From: Silene latifolia
Taxonomy: Eukaryota; Streptophyta; Magnoliopsida; Caryophyllales; Caryophyllaceae
DNA length: 64,000 bases
Direction of reading: 5' to 3'
Assembly: GCF_048544455.1 (NCBI RefSeq)
Contig: NC_133538.1
Location: 452,985,311-453,049,310, forward strand
In this document: positions 46,714 through 56,094 of the stretch, one piece after another
How the letters are laid out: each line of letters opens with the position of its first letter
Position numbering within the stretch: position 1 is the stretch's first letter
Made by a program: the position numbers and the translations under genes
The notes under the pieces: model-generated
What the model was told of the DNA's origin: nothing
What the model saw: only the letters and a program-made list of their open reading frames with translations
The model's database searches: none

Positions 46714-46809
46714 GGATCCTATGAGAACCATGAGAACCACTTAATAACCATTGGATCAAACTTATTATTGATGGTGAGATGAACAGTCAAACAATGACTA
46801 TTTCCTAAA

Positions 46810-46866
<57 letters not shown>
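46670..46866. repeat. Two TA microsatellites around a duplicated terminus
   Basis: TA runs at 46670-46710 and 46813-46866 flank a copy of a GGATCCTATGAGAACC sequence. A second copy begins 156 bp further right (46871), so TA tract and terminus form a tandem duplication. Confidence 0.85.
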
Positions 46867-46868
<2 letters not shown>

Positions 46869-46965
46869 GGGATCCTATGAGAACCACTTAATAACCATTG
46901 GATCAAACTTATTATTGATGGTGAGATGAACATTCAAACAATGAATATTTCTTAAACGCATCCTC
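46711..46965 (+). mobile_element. Duplicated left terminus of a TA-associated element
   Basis: GGATCCTATGAGAACCA, then ACTTAATAACCATTGGATCA and ATTATTGATGGTGAGATGAA, is present twice. Such ends abutting TA tracts resemble termini of large plant elements that carry Ulp1 genes. No matching right end is visible before 55430, so the element boundary stays open. Confidence 0.4.
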
Positions 46966-48126
46966 TCCCCCCCCTTTCAAACTCTCTAATCTTAGTCATT
47001 TTTCATATTCCCTTTCTTACTCATCTTTCTTTCTCTCTCTTCGACAATCATCTTCTCCGATCATCTCCTCCGTTCCTCACGATTCTTCGATTATCTTCAC
47101 CGATTATCATATTTACCAACACTTCTCAAATCTGCTTCTCAAATTAGGGTTCAAGTCATTCATCACCAACATTTTCGCGTTTGTTCATACGCCGTCATTC
47201 AAATTAAGGTAACATTTTTCTCAAATAAATGGCGATTCCACTCTATTTTGTTCATACATGTATTTTTTTCTCGAGATTCATCAATTTCTGTCAAGCTATT
47301 AACCCTAATTTCTAGTAATTTCCCTAATTAAGGTCATTCATTGTTCTTATATGACGAATTCTTGGATTTCTGGTCTTATTTTCGATTGCATGTTCGAATT
47401 TTTGTTCTAGGTTTCGAAATTGCAGAATTTAGATGATCTATGGATTATAAATTATCTATATTGCTAAGATCTGATTAATGATTGCGGATGTAGTTGCTTA
47501 ATGATTTTGGATGTTAGTTAAAGGTTTAGGTTCTACGGATTATAATTTTCGAGTATTAGTGTAGCATGATAATCAGATTGTGTCACCAATTCGCATTGAA
47601 TTCATTTTGTAAAAAATTTGTACGTTGTTCGAGTCTTTGTGCCGCAGCATCAGATTGTATTAAGAGTCAAGACTATGCATTGAACTCATTTGCATAGAAA
47701 TTTTCAGTTTATATGTGTGATTATAGTGTACTGAGTTCTACATTTTTGTTCTGATTATACTAGAAAGATCACTAAACTGCATGAAATAAGGTTATATGTG
47801 CATAAAATAAGGTTATATGTGCATTAAAAAGTTTTTCAGTTGCATCAGTTGATTTTATCCTGATACTAATTACTGTTAGTTAAGGATAATAATTTTAATT
47901 TAAACCCGTTCCGATAATTAGAGAGGGTTTTAGGGTTGGATTGGCAAGATGTTTATTCAAATGTCACTTATTTTATTTTGTGTGTTCTAATCGATGTTTC
48001 GTCGTTAACTAAGTTGGACCTTGTCTATTTGCTGCTTTTATTGTTTACATTTTGAGTTTAACCAATGCACATTTAGTTGTATACTTACATATTCTCATTA
48101 CTTAAAAATTATTCCCTTTACCATTA
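46966..48126 (+). other. 5' untranslated/intron-like region upstream of the F-box-like frame
   Basis: A CT-rich leader (about 46968-47205) ends at a GTAACA donor-like site (47209), followed by long AT-rich sequence. It looks like a plant gene leader and first intron. A GTTATATGTGCAT repeat pair is at about 47790-47825. No protein similarity is seen. Confidence 0.4.
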
Positions 48127-48761
48127 TGCATATAGAGAAAAATATGGAAAATTGGTGCAAATGCTGGGTAGTCACTAATGAGGATGTAGATAGAGAACTA
48201 TTCATTAAGGATTACGTCAAAGCAAAAACGAATGCTATGGGTTAGTTTGGTCAAAATAAACAAGTCGAGTTCAATGGTAGTTGCAACCCATCCCAATATG
48301 ATGTTTTAACTGATCCAGATCTCATTTCAAAAATCTTCCACCACCTTGATAGCTGTTCGGATAAGGCAAACATGGCCGCTGTTTGTAAACTTTGGGCTAA
48401 GTTGTTTCTTTTTTATCCGAATTCACCTCGCTTTCTGTTGGCGTACCTGCAAACCTTACGCGTCACTGATGTCAATGACATTAGGATAGTTCGTAGGAAT
48501 GGTAGACTAATTTCCCAAAGATTCAAGTGCTTTATGACGGATAATAAGGCAACCAAATTTATCCTGCATGTACACCAACAAAAAAATGTATTGCAGCACG
48601 TCCATCTTAATCCACTCAATGATATTCAAATGAAACAAGTAAATGAGATGTTGTGGGATATGCCAACCCTAACACATGAAGCAGCGAAAGAAATTGCAGC
48701 ACCCTTACTAGTTCGTCGAACTTTCTATCATGTTAAAGTAGTAGATTTGATCTACGTATAG
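48127..48761 (+). pseudogene. F-box-like reading frame
   Basis: One frame runs from about 48127 with a single stop at 48243-48245 (TAG) and ends at TAG 48759-48761. After the stop it reads DVLTDPDLISKIFHHLDSCS then DKANMAAVCKLWAKLF (48301-48412), which fits an F-box (L..ei...L......l..v.k.W), the module that binds SKP1 in SCF ubiquitin ligases. The following 110 residues (LRVTDVNDIRIVRRNGRLIS and onward) are not recognised and contain no clear LRR or Kelch repeats. It may be a captured gene fragment belonging with the Ulp1 gene downstream, or an independent pseudogene. The stop could also be spliced out. Confidence 0.45.
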
Positions 48762-49275
48762 CACAAGTGGTAGTTTGTACAACTTTTTGGCCAATGTACT
48801 GTGTTGGTACTTACGGCTTTGAACTTTAAGGTTTAAACGTTCCTTTTGAAAGGCTTTAGGGACGGGAAAGGGTTCAAGCTTTAGTAATAACTATATAATT
48901 TTCGTTTGAGATTTTGGATAACATAAGTTGTTATGTAATGTTGGTTGACAATTTGGATAAAAGAAGTTATGTAATGTTGTTTTGACATTTTGGATAACTT
49001 TTTGGTTTTACATTTTTTGCCAATGTTCCTTTGTTTTCTTGTTTCAATTAGTTTTGATCCAATATTCTTCTTTTAAATTGTAGCCGGGCTGCCTAATCCC
49101 TCTTACTCTATATTCATCAACTTGTGTTATGTTCTTATCTCTACTTTGCAACAGTTCATTGTCTCAAAATGTAACAGAATTGACTGCAAAATGTTGAAAT
49201 ATGTCGTCATTATAAACATGTGACTTGTAGAACAATTTGCGTTTGTCTTTTAACTGTCTTAAAATATCAATTACA
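48762..49275. other. Spacer or intron
   Basis: AT-rich, no supported feature. A repeated ATAACATAAGTTGTTATGTAATG-type sequence (about 48918-48985) appears twice with changes. Confidence 0.4.
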
Positions 49276-49405
49276 GATATGAGGCGAAGTCTATTGCAGT
49301 CAAGAAGAAAAAACCACCAGTGAAAGGAGGTAGGTCAGTTAAAGATTATTTCCCACCAAAATCAACAACTGCAAGCATGAATGACATTGAGCAAACTAAT
49401 TCGAG
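49276..49405 (+). other. Exon-like segment, lysine-rich
   Basis: After a TTACAG acceptor-like site the sequence reads EAKSIAVKKKKPPVKGGRSV then KDYFPPKSTTASMNDIEQTN, ending at GTAAGAAA. It could be an N-terminal linker exon of the Ulp1 gene. No domain is recognisable. Confidence 0.35.
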
Positions 49406-49639
49406 TAAGAAAATCTGCATAGTTTTGTCTTCCTTTTTTTACTTTGATCCCTTACCCAAAAATAATGGTAGGCTGCAATAGGCTTATCAGTGCATGAAGT
49501 CGCCTTGTAGACGCATTGAAAAGCGATATATTTGCATTAAAGAATCCGAAACATGCATGAACTATGTAAAATCTTGTTGCCATATCAAAATATGCTAAGT
49601 AACAGTATTGTTGCCAGCCTACCAAAACCATAAACCCTC

Positions 49640-49740
49640 CATTTTTAGGGTTTAGGGTTTACGATTCAGGATTTTGTATTTTGAATTCAGAGATTAGGGA
49701 TTAGGATTTATGGTTTACGGTTTAGGGTTTAGGGTTCTCT
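49640..49740. repeat. Telomere-like TTTAGGG tract (degenerate)
   Basis: Several GGGTTTAGGG and GGTTTACGG units, including GGGTTTAGGGTTT at 49648 and 49725. They are plant telomere-type heptamers, too few and degenerate to be a telomere. Confidence 0.6.
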
Positions 49741-49754
49741 ATTTAACCCTGTAC

Positions 49755-50210
49755 CGATAATAAGGGGAAGGGTGTAGGGTTGGATTAGGCGGATCTGCGG
49801 TCGCGGTCCGCCTAATCCAACCCTAAACCCTTTCCCGTCCCGTTTTAGGATACCCGGGCCCCTAGTTTAAATCTCGTACCCAAAAAGGGTTCACTCTCCC
49901 CCTCTAGGGTGTCTTTTGGTTTTCTTCCGTTCGAATGACAATTGTAACGGAAAGGTTTTAGGGTTGGATTAGGCAGACTTAGGGTTGGATTAGGCAGACT
50001 CGCGCCAGCGGTCCGCCTAATCCAATCCTGAACCCTTTCCCGTCCCGCTTTAGGATACGCGGGCACCTAGTTTAAATCTCGTCCCCAAAAAGGGTTCACT
50101 CTGCCCCTCTAGGGTATCTTTTGGTTTTACTCCCGTTCGAATGACAATAGTAAGGGAAAGGGTTAGGGTTGGATTAGGCGGACCCGCGGTAGCGTCCCGC
50201 CTAATATGTG
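49755..50210. repeat. GC-rich tandem repeat of about 205 bp with GGATTAGGCGGA palindromes
   Basis: The block from TTTAAATCTCGTACCCAAAA at 49866 recurs at 50071 (205 bp apart), with most bases conserved. Each unit carries an inverted pair GGTTGGATTAGGCGGA and TCCGCCTAATCCAACC around a CGCGGTC-like centre, able to form a long hairpin. A 21-bp piece ending in GGATTAGGCAGAC is extra in one unit. The GC content contrasts strongly with the surroundings. No coding frame is supported. Confidence 0.85.
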
Positions 50211-50302
50211 GTATGTCTTAAGATCGTTTTGCAATAAAGTGGCTTATTTTCGTCTATTTTTTGTGAGAGCTTATTTACTTGGCGCTGTCTTTCCTTTATC
50301 AG

Positions 50303-50491
50303 AAGAAGTTGTTGACTACGCTTTCATGTAAGATCCCAAAGCTGCTTTCTGCATGGCTTTTGATACCTAAATTGTATATTCCGCAACCTGAAATCTTTCT
50401 CTAGCGTGATACTGGAATCTACATGATGCGTCATATTGATATGTATAGCAGGGTTAAGGCACACTTTGGTTCGAAGCTGGGGCTAAAGGAA
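50303..50491 (+). pseudogene. Ulp1-type C-terminal fragment with replaced catalytic cysteine
   Basis: A short exon-like piece (50303-50327) and a second (50405-50491), bordered by AG and GT, encode RDTGIYMMRHIDMYSRVKAH and onward. The pattern D-C-G-I-F-M-M-R-H-M-E is the end of the Ulp1/C48 peptidase domain, but Thr stands where the nucleophile Cys is expected. It lies upstream of a second, complete Ulp1 domain, so it looks like the tail of an older copy fused in front. Confidence 0.5.
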
Positions 50492-50689
50492 GTAAGTCTC
50501 TATTATTCAAGTCGACTTTTTATCAAGTGTTTCTAACTAAGTCTCATGATAGTAGCCAAACAGATGTATGAATTAGCTTTGTAGTTTTATGAAATAGCCT
50601 TTTATGTGCATTAAATATGAAGGCTCTGATCTTGTTTTTACCTTTTGTTATTATTCTGAGAGTTGATGTTAAACGTTACAATGTGAGGG

Positions 50690-52544
50690 TTTGCAATATA
50701 ATTCTGACTTGGGAAAACAACTATTTGAATGTTCAAGTAAAATCTGCAGTAAAGGCTTACAAGAATGGCGATCTGATTCGGTAATCATAAATCTTAAGGA
50801 GCTTTATTTCCCTTTCGCGTTTTCCTTTTTTCCTTTTTTCCCCAGTAATCAAGGAGCTTTGTTTTTCCCTTTTCCCCAGTAGTGCCACAAGATTTCTATA
50901 CAGATGCAGATTTGAACAATTTTATTAAGAAAAATCGGGCAAATAAAGAGTAAGTTATAACTGACCATAAAGCATTTTTAATTGTTCAGTTTTTGTCCAC
51001 TCTTTGTTGTTCTGTGTTTTCTAATTACAATATGTGCATTATACAGTGACGTAGTTGTAGAAACGGACTGGTTGGAAGTAACCCAAGACGCATTGCAGAC
51101 CTTGCTGCCAGGAACTTGGTTGATGGATATGGTTATTGATGCTGTTGGTATTTTTACGACACTGGAAAACCCAAGTGTTGTGTATTTTCCGACAATAATA
51201 AAGGTATTCATATTCCTTATTGAGTCCTTATGCTTGTTTTTGGTTTTTTAAATTACCAAGAATTTTGACAAATGTTCCCAATTTTCAGGAAATTGTCGAT
51301 AAAAACGGGTTTCGAAGTCAATACATCAAACTTGACTACTTGCCCCAAAATATAAACACAATCCAACTGGTAAATAAACATTCTCTTACTTATTTCAGTC
51401 CCCTAAATCTCTGTAAGATGTTCAATGCAGCTTTTTTTCAATGAATCAATTACATTTTTGCATGTTTGTAATATTTCAGGCTTTCTTTCCTTATTGTATG
51501 GACATATCACATTGGATTGCTTGTGTTGTTGACATCGGGAAAAGGACGAACTTCATACTCGACTCCAACCTGCCCAGGCGCCCTGATGTCAGACGTAAAT
51601 TTTTTGTTGATCAGGTATGATTTTTTTTTTCTGCAATCTGGACTGTGCATATTTTTAGAGAATTTTTTATTTTTTTTTACAAAAACATGTTGACCCTGAC
51701 TTATTATGGCGTCTCGCCATGACTTGGGTCCAACATAGCGGGTCCAGTCGCGACTTGGTCTTAGTAGACACCATAATAAGTGGTGCCTCGTATTCGTCAT
51801 ATGATATACGGAAGGCTGCTCAACGATTTTTGGCTGCCCAAAATGCACTGTCGAATGAAAATACTGTTGGTGATCATGTATGTGCATGAAATAACCTTAA
51901 ATGTGCATGAAATACCCATATACCACAATCACAATCATTCACTTTCTTGTTTTTGTATAGCTACTGCCTGCTTTGGAGATCATCCAAGAGACTCTCTGAG
52001 ATACATAAGGTTGTTGGAGATACAAAATTTTCAGTGGGAGGTTGTGAATGTGCCTCGACAAAGTAACGGGTACCATACATGCTTAAATTATATACGACTT
52101 ATTTTAATATGTTTGATGGAAACACACCATAATAAATTTTCCAACAAATTTCATTCTTTTATAAGGTATGCTTGTGGAGTCTATTTGTTGAAGTGGCTAG
52201 AAAACTTATGTGATCAAGCATCATGGACCGATAAGAGTCGTTACGAGGTAACGGTGTCTAAACTAAGTTATATTGGTTCAACATTATTCAGCATATTTTA
52301 TTCCAAGACTTTCAATATTTGTCGTCAAATCAAATTTATATGTAGGATTTGGATAAATATGCTGAGAGTATGATTGCAAAACTTATCAAATGGAAGGAAA
52401 ACAAAAGAAAGGTAAATATCAAGAACTTTCGAATGCCTCATTTTAATTTTGTTTTCATTAGATTATGTCTCGGAGTGACTTTTACGTAACAATATTTCCC
52501 CTCCTTTTTTTTAGGATTATAAAACACTTGAGTCGAGTGATTAG
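50690..52544 (+). CDS. Ulp1 (C48) SUMO-protease-like gene, multi-exon
   Basis: Exons with GT-AG borders that I can support: 51047-51203 (TDWLEVTQDALQTLLPGTWL), 51289-51369, 51480-51614 (catalytic His in SHWIACVVDIG, Asp in FILDSNL), a short piece ending near 52069 (WEVVNVPRQSNG, with Gln), 52166-52246 (YACGVYLLKWLE, nucleophile Cys), 52345-52410 and 52515-52544 ending in TAG. Exons at about 50690-50940 (VPQDFYTDADLNNFIKKNRA) probably precede them. His, Asp, Gln and Cys are thus all present, in the right order. The middle part (51615-52030) is less clear because a foldback insert lies in it. C48 proteases remove SUMO from proteins; in plants many copies are carried by MULE, CACTA or Helitron elements. 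I infer a transposon passenger gene that may still be translatable, not a confirmed functional one. Confidence 0.55.
51700..51780. mobile_element. 81-bp foldback element next to an Ulp1 exon
   Basis: CTTATTATGGCGTCT at the left pairs with the complement of the right end AGACACCATAATAAG (one mismatch). The right end supplies the AG before the next exon-like segment. Size and structure fit a tiny MITE; no target duplication is clear. Confidence 0.5.
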
Positions 52545-53990
52545 CAAAGGGAGTGGCAGAGAACCTAATCCAACATTCGAAACACTCAACCTTGCATTTT
52601 TTTCCCATTTTTTTGATCTGATTCCTTGATTTGAGTGGATTCTGGAATATTAGATTCTGAGTACATATTAGATTCTGGAATATGTAATACACCAAGTCTT
52701 GAGTACATATTAGATTTTGGAATATTTAAGTTATGTAAGGCATAAAGCCATGTTTCAGGACTAATTCTTAGTACATATTAGATTATGGAAAGAACGTGTC
52801 ATGAGACAACGAATAACGAGTGACCATTTTCAAAATTGGACAACGAAAAGGCTGTGCAAAAATCTCTCTAACATCATACATGCGTTTAATAACGTTCTAT
52901 ATGCATGAAATAACAGTGTGCATGCATGAAATATGTAAGTCATGGGTCCAGGGTAAAATCTTAAAGTAATCTTACTTAGGTGAACTTTTAAAATGTGGCA
53001 TTTTAATTTAGAATTTGGAATTTTAGCTTCGACGGTTGGGCATATTAGATTCTGAGTATATATTAGCTTCGATGGTTGGGCATGTGGTAGCAATGAAGGA
53101 TGTAATGGTGGATCACATTTCTCGGGTTTCTAAATACTTGTCTTATATATGCATTAGAAAACGTTCTACATGAATTAGAAAACGTTTTATGTGCATGAAA
53201 TAACCATATACTAAATATGACTAACACGACTCAATAAACGTAACTCAGGACTCAAAAGTGAGCCAAAAATTACCAGACTATTATGCTGATAGGACGGGCC
53301 CAAATTGAAATAAGCCCCACATCAATTAATCACATCTAAGTGCTGGGCTATTCTCATTTTTAATCACATGAAGCTATATATTATTTGTTGATGTTGGATC
53401 AACAATTCTCATTTTACCAGACCTGTCATACACGATGATTCATTTAGCTATTCTCATTTTAGTGTTGGTCTATTCTCATTTTAGGTTTTTAATTACTAAA
53501 TCTCGTGAAAGAGTGATTAAATTAATCGCCTTCAGGTTTCTTAATACTCGACTAATATGTGCACGAAATAACGTTGAGTGTGCATGAAATACCGTTGTAT
53601 GTGCATGAAATAATGGTACCAGGAAAACTCACGTTTTATATCCTCTAAATCAGAATAACAATTTTGTCTTCCCTGCTCAGATCATCAATTCGAAAATTAG
53701 ACGATACTAGACCAAAAATCCTGAAAACTCACTTTAAACAAGTGTTACATTCATCTTAATCCAGAAAACTCTATCAAATTCTTCAATAATGCTATTGTCA
53801 AATGCTTCAAATATGCTTCTCAAATGATAATTCTTCAATAATGCTCCAAAAATTCTTCAACATTCCACTGCAATGCTGCATAAGTACAAACAGTGTCACA
53901 TAAAACAAATAACGTAGCATTCAGATTACTTTCTTAAGTTGTAAGAAATCGAATACCTCATGTTTTGGTTCTGATCTGCTTCGCATCATA
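52545..53990. other. Non-coding stretch with two dispersed repeat motifs
   Basis: A GAGTACATATTAGATTCTGG unit recurs about five times (52640-52790 and about 53040). GTGCATGAAATAAC-type units recur at about 52900-52930, 53190 and 53560-53610, and also near 51885-51915 before the last Ulp1 exons. No gene is seen. Confidence 0.6.
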
Positions 53991-54117
53991 AGTCCAAGCA
54001 ATTCCTCGCCTCACACTTCAATCCTCATAGATAAGAAACCAAATGTCAGGCTAAAAATTAGAGGGAAAACATACGCTAATAATAGAAATTCACGCTAATA
54101 GGAGAAAACTTACTCTA

Positions 54118-55429
54118 CTAATCGTCGGTGGTCCTTTTGTCACAATTCCTACTGTCGTGGTTTGTCATATCCCCACAAGCCTTACATCTTTTTAGTGGTT
54201 TCTTGCTGACTTTCCCAGCCTTTTCTCTTTGCGAGATCAGTCTTTTCCTCGAGCGTTTGTTTTTGCATTATCTTGGAGGCAAAACTTTAATTCACTGGGA
54301 CACTTGTTACTAAAAGAATTCCAATTCCAGCACTCTTGTCCTTTTTCTGCCCAATACCACTATTACCACTATCATCATCGACACTTTTGCCTACAATAAC
54401 CCTTTATTTGAACCCACATAAAATGTCCATCAACTCATCACAATACACAGGAGTCTATTCAACTAGTGACACACAAGTGAACAATTCCGACCACAATTCA
54501 CTGATTTTGTTTTTATGTACATCAACTGCCCTGCAATCAGCAACCAACTCCCCTATTAGCACTAAAGATTGGCTGGCAGGTTGTTAGTTTACTCCACCAA
54601 CTAAGTAGATATTCACTTGGAACTTTCTTAAATCCCCGATCTTTAAGGACACACAAAACATGTCGACATATTATTCCGTGTCTTTCAAACTTCTTGCAAC
54701 TGCATACTAGTTTCACTTCATCCATCTTGAAACCAACCACATATGTTTTGTTTCTTTCTTGATCTATGATGTCTATGTAGTCAATTGCATAGTTATCCTT
54801 TTTTTTTATCCCCAACCCCACATGAAAAGCAAGTAGCTGTTAATTCATCTTGAAACTCGTAAAAGATTTTGGGCGTGTAAGTATTTGTTGCGTGTTTTTC
54901 GAGAGCAAGAGGAGTCGATAACGAGGGAGAAGAGTTTTTTTTATTGTGAAATGAGTTTATATTGGGTCCATCGTTGCACATCCATTGCACTCTCAAATCG
55001 CATCCAAAACTCTACTAGGGTTAGATTAGGATTAGTGAAGTTGTTAAAAAAATGGTTTTCTGATTCAGACCTTTAGGTAGTTCTCATCAAACCTCCTAAA
55101 AATAGGTCGCAAAAGTATGCCGGAATCCACATCTGCCTAATCCCATATTTTTTCTTAAGCCATTCATTCTCAGACAACCTATGAGATTCAACTATTGTTG
55201 TCCATCTTTCCTCCTTCAAAAACTCGGTTTCTTTACATATTGAAGGCCCTACTTTCTCAGGCAATTTCTTCAATATGTGCCATATACAATACCTATGTTG
55301 GACCTTATCTTTCCAAGCTAATTTTATTACTTCTTCTATCCCCGCATCTTCATCAGTTATAAGACAAACTAGATGACGACCCCCCATGGCCTCTAAGAAC
55401 TTATTAAACAATTAGGCAAATAACTCTTT
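54118..55429 (-). pseudogene. FAR1/FHY3-type (MULE-derived) transposase pseudogene
   Basis: On the minus strand: the MULE core end FNKFLEAMGGRHLVCLITDE and HRYCIWHILKKLPEKVGPS (55250-55411), the RSESENHFFNNFTNPNLTLV region (about 55010-55075), LEKHATNTYTPKIFYEFQDE (about 54850-54910), a SWIM finger CSCKKFERHGIICRHVLCVL (about 54645-54715), and a C-terminal CCHC knuckle CKACGDMTNHDSRNC (about 54140-54190) before a stop at 54118-54120. Stops and frameshifts occur near 55073, 54800, 54540 and 54300. The N-terminal half, including the FAR1 DNA-binding domain and the start of the core, is cut off by CACTA 3. Related intact proteins are either mobile-element transposases or phytochrome-A signalling factors; which applies here cannot be told. 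Confidence 0.8.
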
Positions 55430-55449
55430 CACTACTACAAATACAGGAA

Positions 55450-55760
55450 ACCACAACGGCCCTTTAACAACGCTTATTCACGAAAATCATCAAAACACGT
55501 TGTAGAATTTATTCCGCGAATTTTACCAAACTTAATTACAACGGTTATGTGTTGTTAGCCGTTGTTATTGGTTTTAACAACGGGTCATACTTAAACAACC
55601 GTTGTTAATGAAAAAACTAATAACAACGGTTAAATTTTAACCGTTGTTAATGGTTTGGCGCCAAATTAGTGAAAAGTAATCACAACGGTTATATTAGAAC
55701 CCGTTTTTAATACTTTTTAACAACGGTTGTAGACTCAATAACCGTTGTTATTAATATTAT
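55450..55760. repeat. Left subterminal repeats of CACTA 3
   Basis: ACAACGGTT and AACCGTTGTTA units in both orientations, about a dozen in 310 bp, often as inverted pairs around a short loop (for example ACAACGGTTAAATTTTAACC). Confidence 0.88.
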
Positions 55761-56094
55761 GAAAATCTTTAGAACAACATATTGCTTTATTCTGCTATAC
55801 GCTACAAACACAAACACAAGCTAATACTGCTACTATATCATCCTCCATTCCTCCCTGATCATCTCTCTGTCTTCATCTCCGTCACTGTTGTCACGTCTTC
55901 TCTCCCTCATCATCGTGTTTATCAATCAGGTATATATATGTTTCTTAGCAACGCTTATAACTAGATATAGGATTTTTTGGGTTATTATCTAATTTGTTGA
56001 TAATTTAGCTTAATTGCTTTCCTGAATTTCGTTTATTTGTTTGCCTATTATTGTATTTTCTGAATTAGTTGCCTATTATTACGAATGTAGAATA
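55761..56094 (+). other. Leader and first intron of the transposase gene
   Basis: A C/T-rich leader (55835-55925) ends at CAGGTATAT, a donor-like site, and the coding frame begins after a TGTAG acceptor-like site at 56086-56090. No protein is encoded. Confidence 0.45.

Noticed and set aside
49640-49740. Telomere
   Set aside because: Only a few degenerate TTTAGGG-type units with sequence continuing on both sides; at most an interstitial telomere-like tract.
54118-55429. A functional FAR1/FHY3 photoreceptor-signalling gene
   Set aside because: Several stops and frameshifts, and the N-terminal half is missing through the CACTA insertion.
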